Shown piece after piece: positions 36,714 to 45,578 of a stretch of 64,000 nt of DNA (the stretch's first letter is position 1; the number at the start of each line of letters is the position of its first letter). Location of the stretch: positions 1,736,001 to 1,800,000 of the forward strand of contig CP108997.1 of the NCBI GenBank assembly GCA_036226585.1, written 5' to 3'. The translations under genes were made by a program, and so were the position numbers. Source of the DNA: Streptomyces sp. NBC_00708. GTDB taxonomy: Bacteria > Actinomycetota > Actinomycetes > Streptomycetales > Streptomycetaceae. The notes beneath the pieces are model-generated. The model was not told the origin of the DNA and searched no databases. It worked only from the letters and a program-made list of their open reading frames with translations.

Positions 36714-36938
36714 CTCGGGTGCCTCCTGTGTGCTGTCCGACAGACCTTAACCCGAGGTACGGCCCGTCCCTCCTCCCGGCGGGGGCGGGGTGTCCATGGT
36801 CAAGGGCGGGACCGCCCGGTGACGGCCCTGGTCGGTGTCGGCCCGGTCGCGTACGGTGAAGTAATCCTCGCGCACTCCCGTACATCCTTCCGCACACCCC
36901 CTCACGCTCCCCGCGAGCCTCACGAACAGGAGACCCCG

Positions 36939-37730
36939 GTGGCGGTCCTTCCCGGAGCCGAGCCGTTCCGCCACGAGGGCGGAGAGGTCGGCGTCCTCCT
37001 CTGTCACGGATTCACCGGTTCCCCGCAGTCGCTGCGCCCCTGGGCCGAGTATCTGGCCGAGCGCGGTCTCACGGTGTCGCTGCCGCTGCTGCCGGGACAC
37101 GGCACGCGCTGGCAGGACATGCAGGTGACCGGCTGGCAGGACTGGTACGCGGAGGTGGACCGGGAGCTGCGCGGCCTGCTGGAGCGGTGCGCGCGGGTCT
37201 TCGTCTTCGGACTCTCCATGGGCGGCGCGCTGGCGCTGCGGCTGGCCGCGAAGCACGGCGACGCGGTCAGCGGTCTGGTCCTCGTCAATCCGGCCAACAA
37301 GGTGCACGGCCTCGCGGCGCACGCGCTGCCGGTGGTCCGTCATCTGGTGCCGACGACGAAGGGCCTGGTCAGCGACATCGCGCTGGAGGGCGTGGCCGAG
37401 GTGGGCTACGACCGGGTACCGCTGCACGCGGCGCACTCGGTGCGGACGTTCTTCCGGCTGGTCGACGGCGACCTGCCCCAGGTCACCCAGCCGCTCCTGC
37501 TGCTGCACAGCCCGCAGGACCATGTCGTGCCGCCCGCCGACTCCGCCCGCATCCTGAGCCGCGTCTCCTCGACGGATGTCCGTGAGGTCCTGCTGGAACA
37601 GAGCTACCACGTGGCGACGTTGGACCATGATGCGAAGCGGATCTTCGACGAGAGCCATGCGTTCATCGGCCGCCTCGCTCCGAACGAGAAGGAACAGGGC
37701 GGGAAGAAGGGGAGCACGTCCGGTGGCTGA
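36939..37730 (+). CDS. Alpha/beta hydrolase (carboxylesterase/monoacylglycerol lipase-like)
   Basis: A 263-residue serine hydrolase. The oxyanion region is LCHGFTGSPQSL (22-33), the nucleophile Ser93 is in the elbow FGLSMGGALAL, and an Asp in LLHSPQDHVVPP and a His in SYHVATLDHD complete the triad. The pattern (HGFTGSPQSLRPWAEYL, LPLLPGHGT, HVATLD) matches the Est30/monoacylglycerol-lipase group. The GTG at 36939 follows AGGAG. It overlaps the next gene by 8 nt. No signal peptide is seen, so it is probably cytoplasmic. Confidence 0.9.
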   Translation: MAVLPGAEPFRHEGGEVGVLLCHGFTGSPQSLRPWAEYLAERGLTVSLPLLPGHGTRWQDMQVTGWQDWYAEVDRELRGLLERCARVFVFGLSMGGALALRLAAKHGDAVSGLVLVNPANKVHGLAAHALPVVRHLVPTTKGLVSDIALEGVAEVGYDRVPLHAAHSVRTFFRLVDGDLPQVTQPLLLLHSPQDHVVPPADSARILSRVSSTDVREVLLEQSYHVATLDHDAKRIFDESHAFIGRLAPNEKEQGGKKGSTSGG

Positions 37731-38397
37731 GCACGACGCGGAGCGCGCGGGCAGCGAGGAGGAGCGCGAGCCGCTCCCCGTGGAGGGGGCGGCCGTCGCC
37801 GACGACGGCGGCTCCGCGGTGCCCGAGGCACCGGCCGCCCCGGCGGCCGGTGAGGGCGACGGCGGGCCGCTCGACGAGGAGGCCGTCTGGAAGGCCATCG
37901 TCGCGGGGTACGGGGAGGAGCCGCCGGACCCGCCGGGGGCCAGGCCCTTCCGGTCGATCGAGGATCTCGCGCTGCCGGACGACGGTCCGCTGACCGCCCC
38001 GGACCCGGACAAGGGACTCGGCAAGCGGCCGCCCAAGCCGGAGCCGGACCGCCCGCTCGGCAGCTCCGTGGTGTTCGCACCCGGTGTCGGCGCCGGCCCC
38101 CGCGACTTCGAGCCGGCCGGCCCGGACGCCGCCGGCGGGGACGACGACGAGGGGCACTTCGTGCCGCCGGAGCCGCCGCCGCTGCCGGAGGCGGACGTCA
38201 CGGCGAAGTTCGCCTGGCTCGCGGTGGTCGGCGGGCCGGTGCTGATGCTGCTCGCGGTGCTGCTGTCCTGGGAGATGACCTGGTGGCTGACGACGGTCTG
38301 CGTCGGCGGCTTCCTGGGCGGTTTCGTGACACTGGTGGCGCGGATGAACCCCGACGACGAGGGCGACGACGACCCCGGCCGGGGCGCGGTGGTCTAG
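37723..38397 (+). CDS. Actinobacterial membrane protein with long acidic, disordered N-terminus
   Basis: A 224-residue protein. About 155 residues of Asp/Glu/Pro/Gly-rich, presumably disordered sequence (for example PAAPAAGEGDGGPLDEEAVWK) precede two transmembrane helices (AWLAVVGGPVLMLLAVLLSW and WWLTTVCVGGFLGGFVTLVA). A short acidic tail ends the protein. The GTG start overlaps the stop of the hydrolase gene by 8 nt, so both are co-translated. No known domain is recognised. The tail of the gene overlaps the convergent exonuclease-like gene by 4 nt. Confidence 0.8.
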   Translation: MAEHDAERAGSEEEREPLPVEGAAVADDGGSAVPEAPAAPAAGEGDGGPLDEEAVWKAIVAGYGEEPPDPPGARPFRSIEDLALPDDGPLTAPDPDKGLGKRPPKPEPDRPLGSSVVFAPGVGAGPRDFEPAGPDAAGGDDDEGHFVPPEPPPLPEADVTAKFAWLAVVGGPVLMLLAVLLSWEMTWWLTTVCVGGFLGGFVTLVARMNPDDEGDDDPGRGAVV

Positions 38398-39224
38398 AGC
38401 CTTTCGTTTGGATCACGCCGGGCTCGCGGGCTCCGGCCTGATCCAGACGAGAGGCCCTGGCGCCTGCCGTCCGGCGCGGCGGGCACCCTCAGCGCGGCCA
38501 GCACCGGCAGGTGGTCGGTCGCGGCCCGCAGGTCGGTCTCCCGCACCCCGGGCAGCCCGTTCGGGACCCCGCAGCCCAGGACCTCGACGCCGTCGGTGGC
38601 GAAGACGGCGTCGATCCGGCGGAGCGGGTCGTGTGCGGGGAAGGTGTACTCGCCGCCCAGCGGCTTGGTCTCCCAGCAGTCCTGGTAGCGCCCGGCCAGT
38701 CGCCGGAAGGCCCGCCCGCTCGGTACGTCGTTGAGGTCGCCGGCGACCACCGCGTGCTCCACGCCCAGCGCGTCCACGGTCGTGGTCAGCCGCTCCGCCT
38801 GGGCCGCGCGCTCCTGCCGCTGGAGGCTCAGGTGGCAGCTCACCACGCCGAGCCGGGCGCCCGCGAACCGGACGACCGCGGTGGCGAATCCCCTGCGGTG
38901 CTGCCCCGGGGTGCGCGGCAGCAGGATGTCCTCGGTGCGCTCGACCGTGGCGCGCAGCGAGCACAGCAGCAGCGGCCCGGCCGCGGTGGCGCCTCCGCCG
39001 AGGATCACCAGGTCGGTGGCGGCGGCGAGCCGGGCGGCGTACTTGCGCCAGCGGAAGAACCTCGGCGCCTCCTGGACGAGGACCAGGTCGGGGGCGCAGG
39101 CGCGGATGACCCGGGCGAGGGCGGCGCGGTCGTCGCGCATCGACCGGATGTTGTAGCTGAGCACCCTGATGACGGCCGAGCCGTCCTGCTCGGTGCGCGA
39201 ATCGGGCAGCGACATCGTGGCCAT
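38394..39224 (-). CDS. Endonuclease/exonuclease/phosphatase (EEP) family protein
   Basis: A 276-residue EEP-fold hydrolase. Metal and catalytic motifs are in order: VLSYNIRSMR, LVLVQEAP (Glu), GVVSCHLSLQ (His), VVAGDLNDVPSG (Asp/Asn), RRIDAVFA (Asp) and TDHLPVLAALR (Asp-His). Members include DNases, sphingomyelinases and phosphodiesterases, and the substrate is not predictable here. A TATCGT -10 hexamer ends 6 nt before the ATG, so the mRNA may be leaderless. The stop overlaps the convergent membrane-protein gene. Confidence 0.87.
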   Translation of the reverse strand: MATMSLPDSRTEQDGSAVIRVLSYNIRSMRDDRAALARVIRACAPDLVLVQEAPRFFRWRKYAARLAAATDLVILGGGATAAGPLLLCSLRATVERTEDILLPRTPGQHRRGFATAVVRFAGARLGVVSCHLSLQRQERAAQAERLTTTVDALGVEHAVVAGDLNDVPSGRAFRRLAGRYQDCWETKPLGGEYTFPAHDPLRRIDAVFATDGVEVLGCGVPNGLPGVRETDLRAATDHLPVLAALRVPAAPDGRRQGLSSGSGRSPRARRDPNERL

Positions 39225-39241
39225 GCCCTCACGATACGGCG

Positions 39242-39278
39242 GACGCCCGCCGCTCCCCGAGGGGGCGCGACGGGCGTC
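39242..39278 (-). terminator. Terminator of glkA
   Basis: GACGCCCG (39242-39249) and CGGGCGTC (39271-39278) pair, and CGCTCCCC/GGGGCG can extend the hairpin inside. It lies between the glkA stop (39304) and the EEP start (39224) on the minus strand. Confidence 0.65.
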
Positions 39279-39303
39279 GGGCGTTTCCGTGCTGCGGGCG
39301 GGC

Positions 39304-40245
39304 TCAGCCCTGGCGGGCCAGGTCCGCGGCGCCCACGAGCCCTGCCTTGCCGCCGAGTTGGGCCGCGAGCACCTGGGCGTGCGGGCGCCACTCGCCGCCG
39401 ATCAGCCAGCGCCGGAACGACTTGCGGATCGGGTCGAGGACCAGCTCGCCCTCGTCCGAGACGCCGCCGCCGACGATGAAGGCCGACGGGTCGAACAGCG
39501 AGGCCAGGTCGGCGAGTCCGGCGCCGGCCCAGCGGGCCAGCTCGCGGAACGAGTCGACGGCCACCGGGCAGCCCTGGCGGGCGGCCTCGCTGATGTGCTT
39601 GCCCTCGATGCCGTCGACGGTGCCGTCGCCGAGCGCCAGCAGGATCGTGGCGTTCTCCGGGGTGGCGTTGGCGCGCTGCTTCGCGTACCGCACGAGGGCG
39701 CGGCCGGAGGCGTACTGCTCCCAGCAGCCCTGGCTGCCGCAGCCGCAGAGCAGACCGTCCGGGACGACCCGGATGTGGCCGAACTCGGCGGCCACGCCGA
39801 AGCGTCCGCGGCGCAGCTTGTTGCCGATGATGATGCCGCCGCCGAGGCCGGTGCCCAGCGTGATGCAGATGACGTCGTCGTGGCCCTGGCCGGCACCGAA
39901 GCGGTATTCGCCCCAGGCCGCCGCGTTGGCGTCGTTCTCGACGACGACGGGGAGGCCGACGCGCTGCTCGACCTTGTCCTTGAGCGGCTCGTGGCGCCAG
40001 TTGATGTTGGGTGCGAAGAGCACCGTGGCCCGCTTGTCGTCGACGTATCCGGCCGCGCCGATGCCGACCGCCTCGACGGGATGCCCCTCGCTCGCGCCGG
40101 ACACCGCCGCCGCGATCGCGTCCACGATGCCTTCGGCCGTCGGCGGGGTCGGCACCTTGAAGGTCGAGAGGATGTGGCCCTCTTCGTCGACCACTCCAGC
40201 TGCGATCTTCGTGCCGCCGATATCGACGCCGATGGTGAGTCCCAT
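39304..40245 (-). CDS. glkA: Glucokinase GlkA (ROK family)
   Basis: Phosphorylates glucose with ATP and is the known mediator of glucose repression in Streptomyces. The 313-residue ROK protein has the phosphate-binding GVDIGGTKIAAGVVD (6-20), the sugar-binding VVENDANAAAWGE, ITLGTGLGGGIIIG, and the zinc-binding ROK signature FGHIRVVPDG followed by CGCGSQGCWEQYASG. The ATG at 40245 has GAGGG upstream. Length is close to the roughly 317 residues of the S. coelicolor enzyme. It is preceded on the same strand by a DUF5304-like gene. Confidence 0.96.
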   Translation of the reverse strand: MGLTIGVDIGGTKIAAGVVDEEGHILSTFKVPTPPTAEGIVDAIAAAVSGASEGHPVEAVGIGAAGYVDDKRATVLFAPNINWRHEPLKDKVEQRVGLPVVVENDANAAAWGEYRFGAGQGHDDVICITLGTGLGGGIIIGNKLRRGRFGVAAEFGHIRVVPDGLLCGCGSQGCWEQYASGRALVRYAKQRANATPENATILLALGDGTVDGIEGKHISEAARQGCPVAVDSFRELARWAGAGLADLASLFDPSAFIVGGGVSDEGELVLDPIRKSFRRWLIGGEWRPHAQVLAAQLGGKAGLVGAADLARQG

Positions 40246-40318
40246 GAATCCCTCAGTTCCGGTCGAGCCCCGCTGAGGCAACCGTACCCGAGGCGGGGCC
40301 CCGCGCTGTCGGCGCCGG

Positions 40319-40777
40319 TCAGTCCAGGTCGATGTGTTCGCCGGCGCCGGACCCCTCGTCCCGGGGGCCGTCGGGGGCTTCGGCCTTCTTTTCCGTGCCT
40401 GCCGGGTCGCCCGCCCCACGGGTCCAGCGGCCTTCCTGGCCCTCGACCGCGGAGCGGTAGGCGGCGAGCAGTTCGCCGCCGGCGGCCGCGATGTGCTCGA
40501 AAACGTCCGGATTGCGCTCGATGACGGGCTCGACGGCCGCCTTGGCCTGCTGGATGACCTGCTGCACGGCACCCTGGGCGGCGAGCCCGAGGAGCGGCGC
40601 CTGGAACGAGCCGAGCCGGTCGGCGACCGCGTCCATCAGCTTGCGCAGCTCCTCGGCGGCGGAGCCGGGCGGCGGGCCGTACGCGGCGCGGCGGCGGGCC
40701 TGCTCGGCGGCGAGGTCCTCGGCGCACGCGTCGGCCCACGCGTCGTCGTCGACGGGACGATCGGTGGCTTCGCTCAT
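40319..40777 (-). CDS. Small acidic actinobacterial protein (DUF5304-like)
   Basis: A 152-residue hydrophilic protein starting MSEATDRPVDDDAWADACAEDLAAE. A predicted helical core (AAEELRKLMDAVADRLGSF; QGAVQQVIQQAKAAVEPVIERNPDVFEHIAAAGGELLAAYRSAV) and a disordered acidic tail (EGSGAGEHIDLD) follow. I recognise it as the conserved Streptomyces family annotated DUF5304; no function is known. It lies between the ArsA-like ATPase gene and glkA on the same strand, probably in one transcription unit. Confidence 0.75.
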   Translation of the reverse strand: MSEATDRPVDDDAWADACAEDLAAEQARRRAAYGPPPGSAAEELRKLMDAVADRLGSFQAPLLGLAAQGAVQQVIQQAKAAVEPVIERNPDVFEHIAAAGGELLAAYRSAVEGQEGRWTRGAGDPAGTEKKAEAPDGPRDEGSGAGEHIDLD

Positions 40778-40859
40778 GGCGGACTCCTGGGACCTTGTGG
40801 CCGGCGGCCCGGCATACCGGACACGTACCTTCGACGTTACCCGAACGGTGGTGCGCCGT

Positions 40860-42056
40860 TCAGCTCGTCCGGGGCCAGAGCGCCGGGTCGGGGGTGAAGC
40901 GGACCCGGAGCACGCCGTCGGTGAGCGCCGCGCCGGAGACGGTGCAGCGGCGCAGCGCGGGCTCCAGGGGCACGATGCGGTGGAACGGGCCGACGGTCAG
41001 GAGGAGTTCACCGCCGCGCCGGACCAGCTGGAGGTCCTTCTTGACGGCGCCGGGCAGCCGCAGGCACCAGACGAGTATCCCGTCGCCGTCCGGCCCGCCG
41101 GCCTCCTCGATCCACCAGGGGTCGGCGGCCCGGCCGCCCTCCCCGCCCGCACCGGGCACGGCCGGCGCCCCGTCCCCGCCGAGGGCCAGGAGGTCGTCTG
41201 GGCCCTCCGGGTCGCGGCCGAGGTGCGCGATCCGTACCGGGGCGGGCCCCTCCTCGGCCCAGTGGGCGAGCACCTTCTCCTGCTGGGCGGCGAGCGCGGC
41301 GAAGAACGGGTCCGGGGAATGGCCGGGCAGCACCCGGTTGGCGACCAGTGCCTCGGTGCGCAGACCGTGCAGGGCGATTCCGGTACGCGCGGTGCGCAGG
41401 GCGTCGTCGGCGGCCGGGCCCGGTTCGGCGACCAGCCGGAGCGTGGTGGCGCGGTCCTCGATGAGCGCCTGGACCTGGGCCAGCTCCGCGTCGCGCCGGG
41501 CGGCGGCCTCGTACAGCCACTGGGCGGGCATGGGCACACCGGCCAGCTGGGCGAGCATCGGGCGCAGGGCGCGGGCGGCCTGGCGCTCCTGGGGCAGCAG
41601 CCGGCGCAGGTAGCGGCGCAGCTGTTCGGGCAGGGCGAGCAGGGCGAGGGCCTCGCGCAGCGGCGGCAGGTCGACGACGAGGAGGTCGTACGCCCCGTCG
41701 GCCCAGTCGCCGTGGGCGGCGCGGCGCAGCGCGTGCAGCAGGGCGAGTTCGGCGCTGCCGGGAAGTTCGGTCAGCTCCTCGCCGTCCAGCGGGTTGCCGC
41801 CGAGCAGATCGAGGACACCGGACAACTGCTGCTGGAGGGCGAGGAGTTCGGCGCGGAAGTGTGCGCCGGAGTCGATCCGGACGGACCACAGGCCCCCGGT
41901 GACGGGGGTGGGTGCCGTGGCGTCGGGGAAGCCGGGTATCGGGTCGGCGGAGATCAGCAGGGTGCGGGCGCCGTCGCGGGCCGAGGCCAGCGCGGTGGCG
42001 GCGGCGACAGTGGTACGGCCGGCTCCGCCGGGTCCGGTGACCAGGACCGTACGCAC
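40860..42056 (-). CDS. ArsA/GET3-like ATPase with altered P-loop
   Basis: A 398-residue protein with the fold of ArsA-type anion-pump ATPases: P-loop VTGPGGAGRTTVAAATAL (about 6-23), switch region VVDLPPLREALALLALPEQL, and a C-terminal hsp20/crystallin-like module (LRLPGAVKKDLQLVRRGGELLLTVG). The deviant Walker A of this family is normally GKGGVGKT. Here both lysines are replaced (Pro9 and Arg14), so ATP hydrolysis may be impaired. It is immediately downstream (4 nt) of an SRPBCC gene. Such pairs are conserved in Streptomyces; neither arsenic nor tail-anchored protein genes are near. The role is unknown. Confidence 0.83.
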   Translation of the reverse strand: MRTVLVTGPGGAGRTTVAAATALASARDGARTLLISADPIPGFPDATAPTPVTGGLWSVRIDSGAHFRAELLALQQQLSGVLDLLGGNPLDGEELTELPGSAELALLHALRRAAHGDWADGAYDLLVVDLPPLREALALLALPEQLRRYLRRLLPQERQAARALRPMLAQLAGVPMPAQWLYEAAARRDAELAQVQALIEDRATTLRLVAEPGPAADDALRTARTGIALHGLRTEALVANRVLPGHSPDPFFAALAAQQEKVLAHWAEEGPAPVRIAHLGRDPEGPDDLLALGGDGAPAVPGAGGEGGRAADPWWIEEAGGPDGDGILVWCLRLPGAVKKDLQLVRRGGELLLTVGPFHRIVPLEPALRRCTVSGAALTDGVLRVRFTPDPALWPRTS

Positions 42057-42060
42057 GCGC

Positions 42061-42510
42061 TCAGCCCTTCGGGACGGACTCGACGCGCTTCTTCAGGCCG
42101 GCGAGGGCGCGGTCGATGATGACCTTCTCCGCCTTGCGCTTGATCATGCCGAGCATCGGGATCTTGACGTCGACGGTCAGCCGGTAGGTGACCTCGGTGC
42201 GGTCGCCGTCACCGAGGGGCGCGAGCGCGTAGGAGCCGTCGATGGCGCGGAGCATCTGCGACTTGACCAGGGTCCAGCTGACCTCGTAGTCGCCGATCCA
42301 GGTGTAGGCGAGGGTGTGGTCGTCCTTGATCGCGCCGGCGTCCAGGACGAGCCGGACCTTCTCGGCGCGGCCTCGCTCGTCGGTGCCGAGGACCTCGGCC
42401 TCCTTGACCTCGCCGGTCCATTCGGGATAGCGGTCGAAGTCGGCGATCACACCCATGACGTCGGCCGGCGCCGCCTCGATCGTGATGCTCGAGCTGGTGT
42501 GTTCAGCCAT
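42061..42510 (-). CDS. SRPBCC (START-like) family protein
   Basis: A 149-residue lipid/polyketide-cyclase-like protein: SSSITIEAAPADVMGVIADFDRYPEWTGEVKEAEVLG, then the curved beta-sheet strands and a long C-terminal helix (RALAGLKKRVESVPKG). The fold binds hydrophobic ligands. The ATG at 42510 was chosen over upstream in-frame codons because the family begins at the first beta-strand. It is 4 nt from the ArsA-like gene and probably co-transcribed, suggesting the two act on the same, unknown, ligand. Confidence 0.87.
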   Translation of the reverse strand: MAEHTSSSITIEAAPADVMGVIADFDRYPEWTGEVKEAEVLGTDERGRAEKVRLVLDAGAIKDDHTLAYTWIGDYEVSWTLVKSQMLRAIDGSYALAPLGDGDRTEVTYRLTVDVKIPMLGMIKRKAEKVIIDRALAGLKKRVESVPKG

Positions 42511-42627
42511 CGCTGTGGCCCTCCAGTGCGGTGTACCGGTCCGTCGGCAGAGGCCTGCCGCCAAAAGGCTATCGCGTGCGCCCGGCGGCCCGTCCCAGGG
42601 TCGGGTCCACGGGACGGGCCGGGCGGT

Positions 42628-43434
42628 TCACCACTCCAGTGCCCAGGGCCGGCCGGTGGAGGCGAAGTGGCCGACGTTCACGCACTCGGTGGCGCCGATC
42701 CGCATCCGCCGGGCCAGCGGCTGGTGGACGTGGCCGAAGAGGGAGTAGCGCGGGCGGGTGCGCCGGATGGCGTCGAGGAGGGCCCGGCTGCCGCGCTCGA
42801 AGCGGCGCGCCACGGTGTCGTAGACCAGGTCCGGCACCTCGGGCGGGATGTGGGTGCAGAGCACGTCGACCTCGCCGACGGCCTCGATCTTGGCGGCGTA
42901 CTCCTCGTCGTCGATCTCGTACGGGGTGCGCATCGGCGTACGCAGTCCGCCGCCGACGAAGCCGAAGACGCGACCGCCGATCTCGACGCGCTCGCCGTCC
43001 AGGACGGTGGTGCCGGGACCGGCGTACTCGGGCCACAGGGTGGGGATGTCGACGTTGCCGTAGGTGGCGTACGTCGGGGTGGGCAGCGCGGCGAACATCT
43101 CGGCGTACTGCTTGCGGACCGCGCCGGTGATCGCGGCGTTGCGGTCCATGCCCTGCCACAGCTCCCGGCCGAAGTCGCGGGCCTCCTCGAAGCGGCGCGC
43201 GGTGCGCAGGGCGACGATCCGGTCGGCGTTCCGGACGCCGAAGAGGTCGGGGAAGATGCCGCGCGAGTGGTCGGCGTAGTCGAGGAAGAGGACCAGGTCA
43301 CCGAGGCAGATCAGGGCGTCGGCGCCGTCCCCGGCGCGGGCCAGCGCCTCGGTGTTGCCGTGCACGTCGCTGACCACATGGACCCGGGTGCGCTGCCCGG
43401 CGGCGGCCCCCCGGCTGTTCGCTCCTGCTCGCAT
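42628..43434 (-). CDS. Calcineurin-like metallophosphoesterase
   Basis: A 268-residue phosphoesterase with the five metal-binding motifs in order: VVSDVHGNTEA (Asp23, His25), ICLGDLVLF, TYGNVDIPT, VLCTHIPPE and FGHVHQPLA. It may act on phosphomonoesters or cyclic nucleotides; the substrate is not evident. The ATG at 43434 has a TAGGGT hexamer 8 nt upstream, so it could be leaderless; an upstream in-frame ATG (43464) extends the protein with unconserved residues. It is divergent from the acyl-CoA ligase gene. Confidence 0.88.
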   Translation of the reverse strand: MRAGANSRGAAAGQRTRVHVVSDVHGNTEALARAGDGADALICLGDLVLFLDYADHSRGIFPDLFGVRNADRIVALRTARRFEEARDFGRELWQGMDRNAAITGAVRKQYAEMFAALPTPTYATYGNVDIPTLWPEYAGPGTTVLDGERVEIGGRVFGFVGGGLRTPMRTPYEIDDEEYAAKIEAVGEVDVLCTHIPPEVPDLVYDTVARRFERGSRALLDAIRRTRPRYSLFGHVHQPLARRMRIGATECVNVGHFASTGRPWALEW

Positions 43435-43712
43435 GAAGATCCACCCTAGAACGAGGGCTCTCACCTGGGTAGAGGCCCCGGACCTGCGGTTACTTCCGGG
43501 TGTGTGCGCGGGTGGACTACTGTGCGCGAAAGGACGACCGATATGTGTGACGCATAAGACATCTGGCCGGAACCCCCTATCCGGAACCGAGTACTGGTGG
43601 GTAACGTCCGGGCAGTCCAGTCGTGCTCACCCCACTGAGCACCCGCCATCTTGGACCGCGCCGGTGCGTCACACAGAGCCGTGGCACCGGAGCCCGATGA
43701 GGAGCAGCAGTC

Positions 43713-45509
43713 TTGCGCGAGTTCAGCCTTCCGGCCCTGTACGAGGTCCCCTCGGACGGCAACCTGACGGATCTCATCCGCCGCAATGCCGCTCAGCATC
43801 CCGATGTCGCGGTGATGAGCCGCAAAGTGGCGGGCGTCTGGACGGACGTCACCGCCACGCAGTTCCTGGCCGAGGTCCGGTCGGCCGCCAAGGGCCTGAT
43901 CGCGGCGGGCGTCGAGCCCGGTGACCGGGTGGCCCTGATGTCCCGTACCCGCTACGAGTGGGTGCTGCTGGACTTCGCGATCTGGAGCGCGGGCGCGGTC
44001 ACCGTGCCGGTCTACGAGACCAGCTCCGCCGAGCAGGTGCAGTGGATCCTCGGTGACTCGGGCGCCGTCGCGGTCCTGGTGGAGAGCGACACGCACGCCG
44101 ACGCCGTCGCCTCCGTGCGCGACCGGCTGCCCGCGCTGCGCCACGTCTGGCAGATCGAGAAGGGCGCCGTCGACGAGCTGCGCGCCGGGGGCGAAGGGGT
44201 CTCCGAGGAGACCGTGGACCTGCGCAGCGCGGCTGCCCGGGCGGACGACCCGGCCACCATCGTCTACACCTCGGGCACCACGGGCCGCCCGAAGGGCTGT
44301 GTGCTGACCCACCGCAGCTTCTTCGCGGAGTGCGGCAACGTGGTGGAGCGCCTGAAGCCCCTCTTCCGCACCGGCGAGTGCTCCGTCCTGCTCTTCCTGC
44401 CCGCCGCCCACGTCTTCGGGCGGCTGGTCGAGGTCGCCTCGGTGATGGCCCCGATCAAGCTCGGCTGCGTCCCGGACATCAAGAACCTCACCGACGAGCT
44501 GGCGTCGTTCCGGCCGACGCTGATCCTCGGTGTACCGCGCGTCTTCGAGAAGGTCTACAACGCGGCGCGCGCCAAGGCGCAGGCCGACGGCAAGGGCAAG
44601 ATCTTCGACCGGGCCGCGAACACGGCGATCGCCTACAGCCGCGCGCTGGGCACCCCGCAGGGCCCGTCGCTGGGCCTGAAGTTCCAGCACAAGGTCTTCG
44701 ACCGCCTGGTCTACGGCAAGCTGCGCGCGGTGCTCGGCGGGCGCGGCGAGCACGCGATCTCCGGCGGCGCCCCGCTCGGCGAGCGCCTCGGCCACTTCTA
44801 CCGGGGCATCGGCTTCACGGTCCTGGAGGGCTACGGCCTGACCGAGTCCTGCGCGGCGACCGCCTTCAACCCGTGGGACCGGCAGAAGATCGGCACGGTC
44901 GGCCAGCCGCTGCCCGGTTCCGTGGTGCGCATCGCGGACGACGGCGAGGTGCTGCTCCACGGCGAGCACCTGTTCTCCGGCTACTGGAACAACGAGACGG
45001 CGACGGCCGAGGCGCTGGCGGACGGCTGGTTCCACACCGGCGACATCGGCACCCTCGACGAGGACGGCTACCTCGCGATCACCGGCCGCAAGAAGGAGAT
45101 CATCGTCACGGCCGGCGGCAAGAACGTCGCCCCCGCCGTCATCGAGGACCGCATCCGCGGCCACGCCCTGGTCGCCGAGTGCATGGTGGTCGGCGACGGG
45201 CGCCCGTTCGTCGGCGCGCTGGTGACGCTGGACGAGGAGTTCCTGGGCCGCTGGGCCGAGGAGCACGGCAAGCCGGCCGGTTCGACGGCCCTGTCGCTGC
45301 GCGAGGACCCGGAGCTGCTGGCCGAGGTGCAGCGCGCGATCGACGACGGCAACGCCGCGGTCTCCAAGGCCGAGTCCGTCCGCAAGTTCCGCATCCTGGG
45401 CGCCCAGTTCACCGAGGAGGCGGGCCACATCACGCCCTCGCTGAAGCTGAAGCGGAACGTGGTGGCGAAGGACTTCGCGGACGAGGTGGAGTCGATCTAC
45501 CGCTCGTGA
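43713..45509 (+). CDS. fadD: Long-chain fatty acid-CoA ligase (AMP-binding, FAA1 type)
   Basis: Activates fatty acids to acyl-CoA via acyl-AMP. The 598-residue enzyme has the AMP-binding P-loop TIVYTSGTTGRPKGCVLTH (about 186-204), the A5 motif LEGYGLTESCAATAFN, A7 WFHTGDIGTLDEDGYLAITGRKKE and a C-terminal lysine region. The start is a TTG at 43713, supported by AGGAG 8 nt upstream and by the family-like N-terminus REFSLPALYEV. A strong bidirectional terminator follows at 45525-45575. Confidence 0.93.
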   Translation: MREFSLPALYEVPSDGNLTDLIRRNAAQHPDVAVMSRKVAGVWTDVTATQFLAEVRSAAKGLIAAGVEPGDRVALMSRTRYEWVLLDFAIWSAGAVTVPVYETSSAEQVQWILGDSGAVAVLVESDTHADAVASVRDRLPALRHVWQIEKGAVDELRAGGEGVSEETVDLRSAAARADDPATIVYTSGTTGRPKGCVLTHRSFFAECGNVVERLKPLFRTGECSVLLFLPAAHVFGRLVEVASVMAPIKLGCVPDIKNLTDELASFRPTLILGVPRVFEKVYNAARAKAQADGKGKIFDRAANTAIAYSRALGTPQGPSLGLKFQHKVFDRLVYGKLRAVLGGRGEHAISGGAPLGERLGHFYRGIGFTVLEGYGLTESCAATAFNPWDRQKIGTVGQPLPGSVVRIADDGEVLLHGEHLFSGYWNNETATAEALADGWFHTGDIGTLDEDGYLAITGRKKEIIVTAGGKNVAPAVIEDRIRGHALVAECMVVGDGRPFVGALVTLDEEFLGRWAEEHGKPAGSTALSLREDPELLAEVQRAIDDGNAAVSKAESVRKFRILGAQFTEEAGHITPSLKLKRNVVAKDFADEVESIYRS

Positions 45510-45524
45510 CCGCGTGCGCCTTAC

Positions 45525-45575
45525 GCGTACGGGGAGGGGCCCGCACCACACCGGTGCGGGCCCCTCCTCGTACGC
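45525..45575. terminator. Strong bidirectional terminator between fadD and the glycosyltransferase gene
   Basis: Arms at 45525-45547 and 45553-45575 are 23 bp long with a single mismatch (core GGGGCCCGCACC/GGTGCGGGCCCC) around a 5-nt loop. It begins 16 nt after the fadD stop and ends 4 nt before the stop of the convergent glycosyltransferase gene. Confidence 0.9.
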
Positions 45576-45578
45576 GCA

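Noticed and set aside
36159..36938. Upstream in-frame extension of the alpha/beta hydrolase
   Set aside because: The extension runs antisense through plsC and lacks family-like sequence. GTG at 36939 with AGGAG gives a protein of normal length.
43435..43712. FadR/FasR-type operator upstream of the acyl-CoA ligase (around GTACTGGTGGGTAAC)
   Set aside because: The half-sites are imperfect and do not match an operator consensus I can state with confidence.
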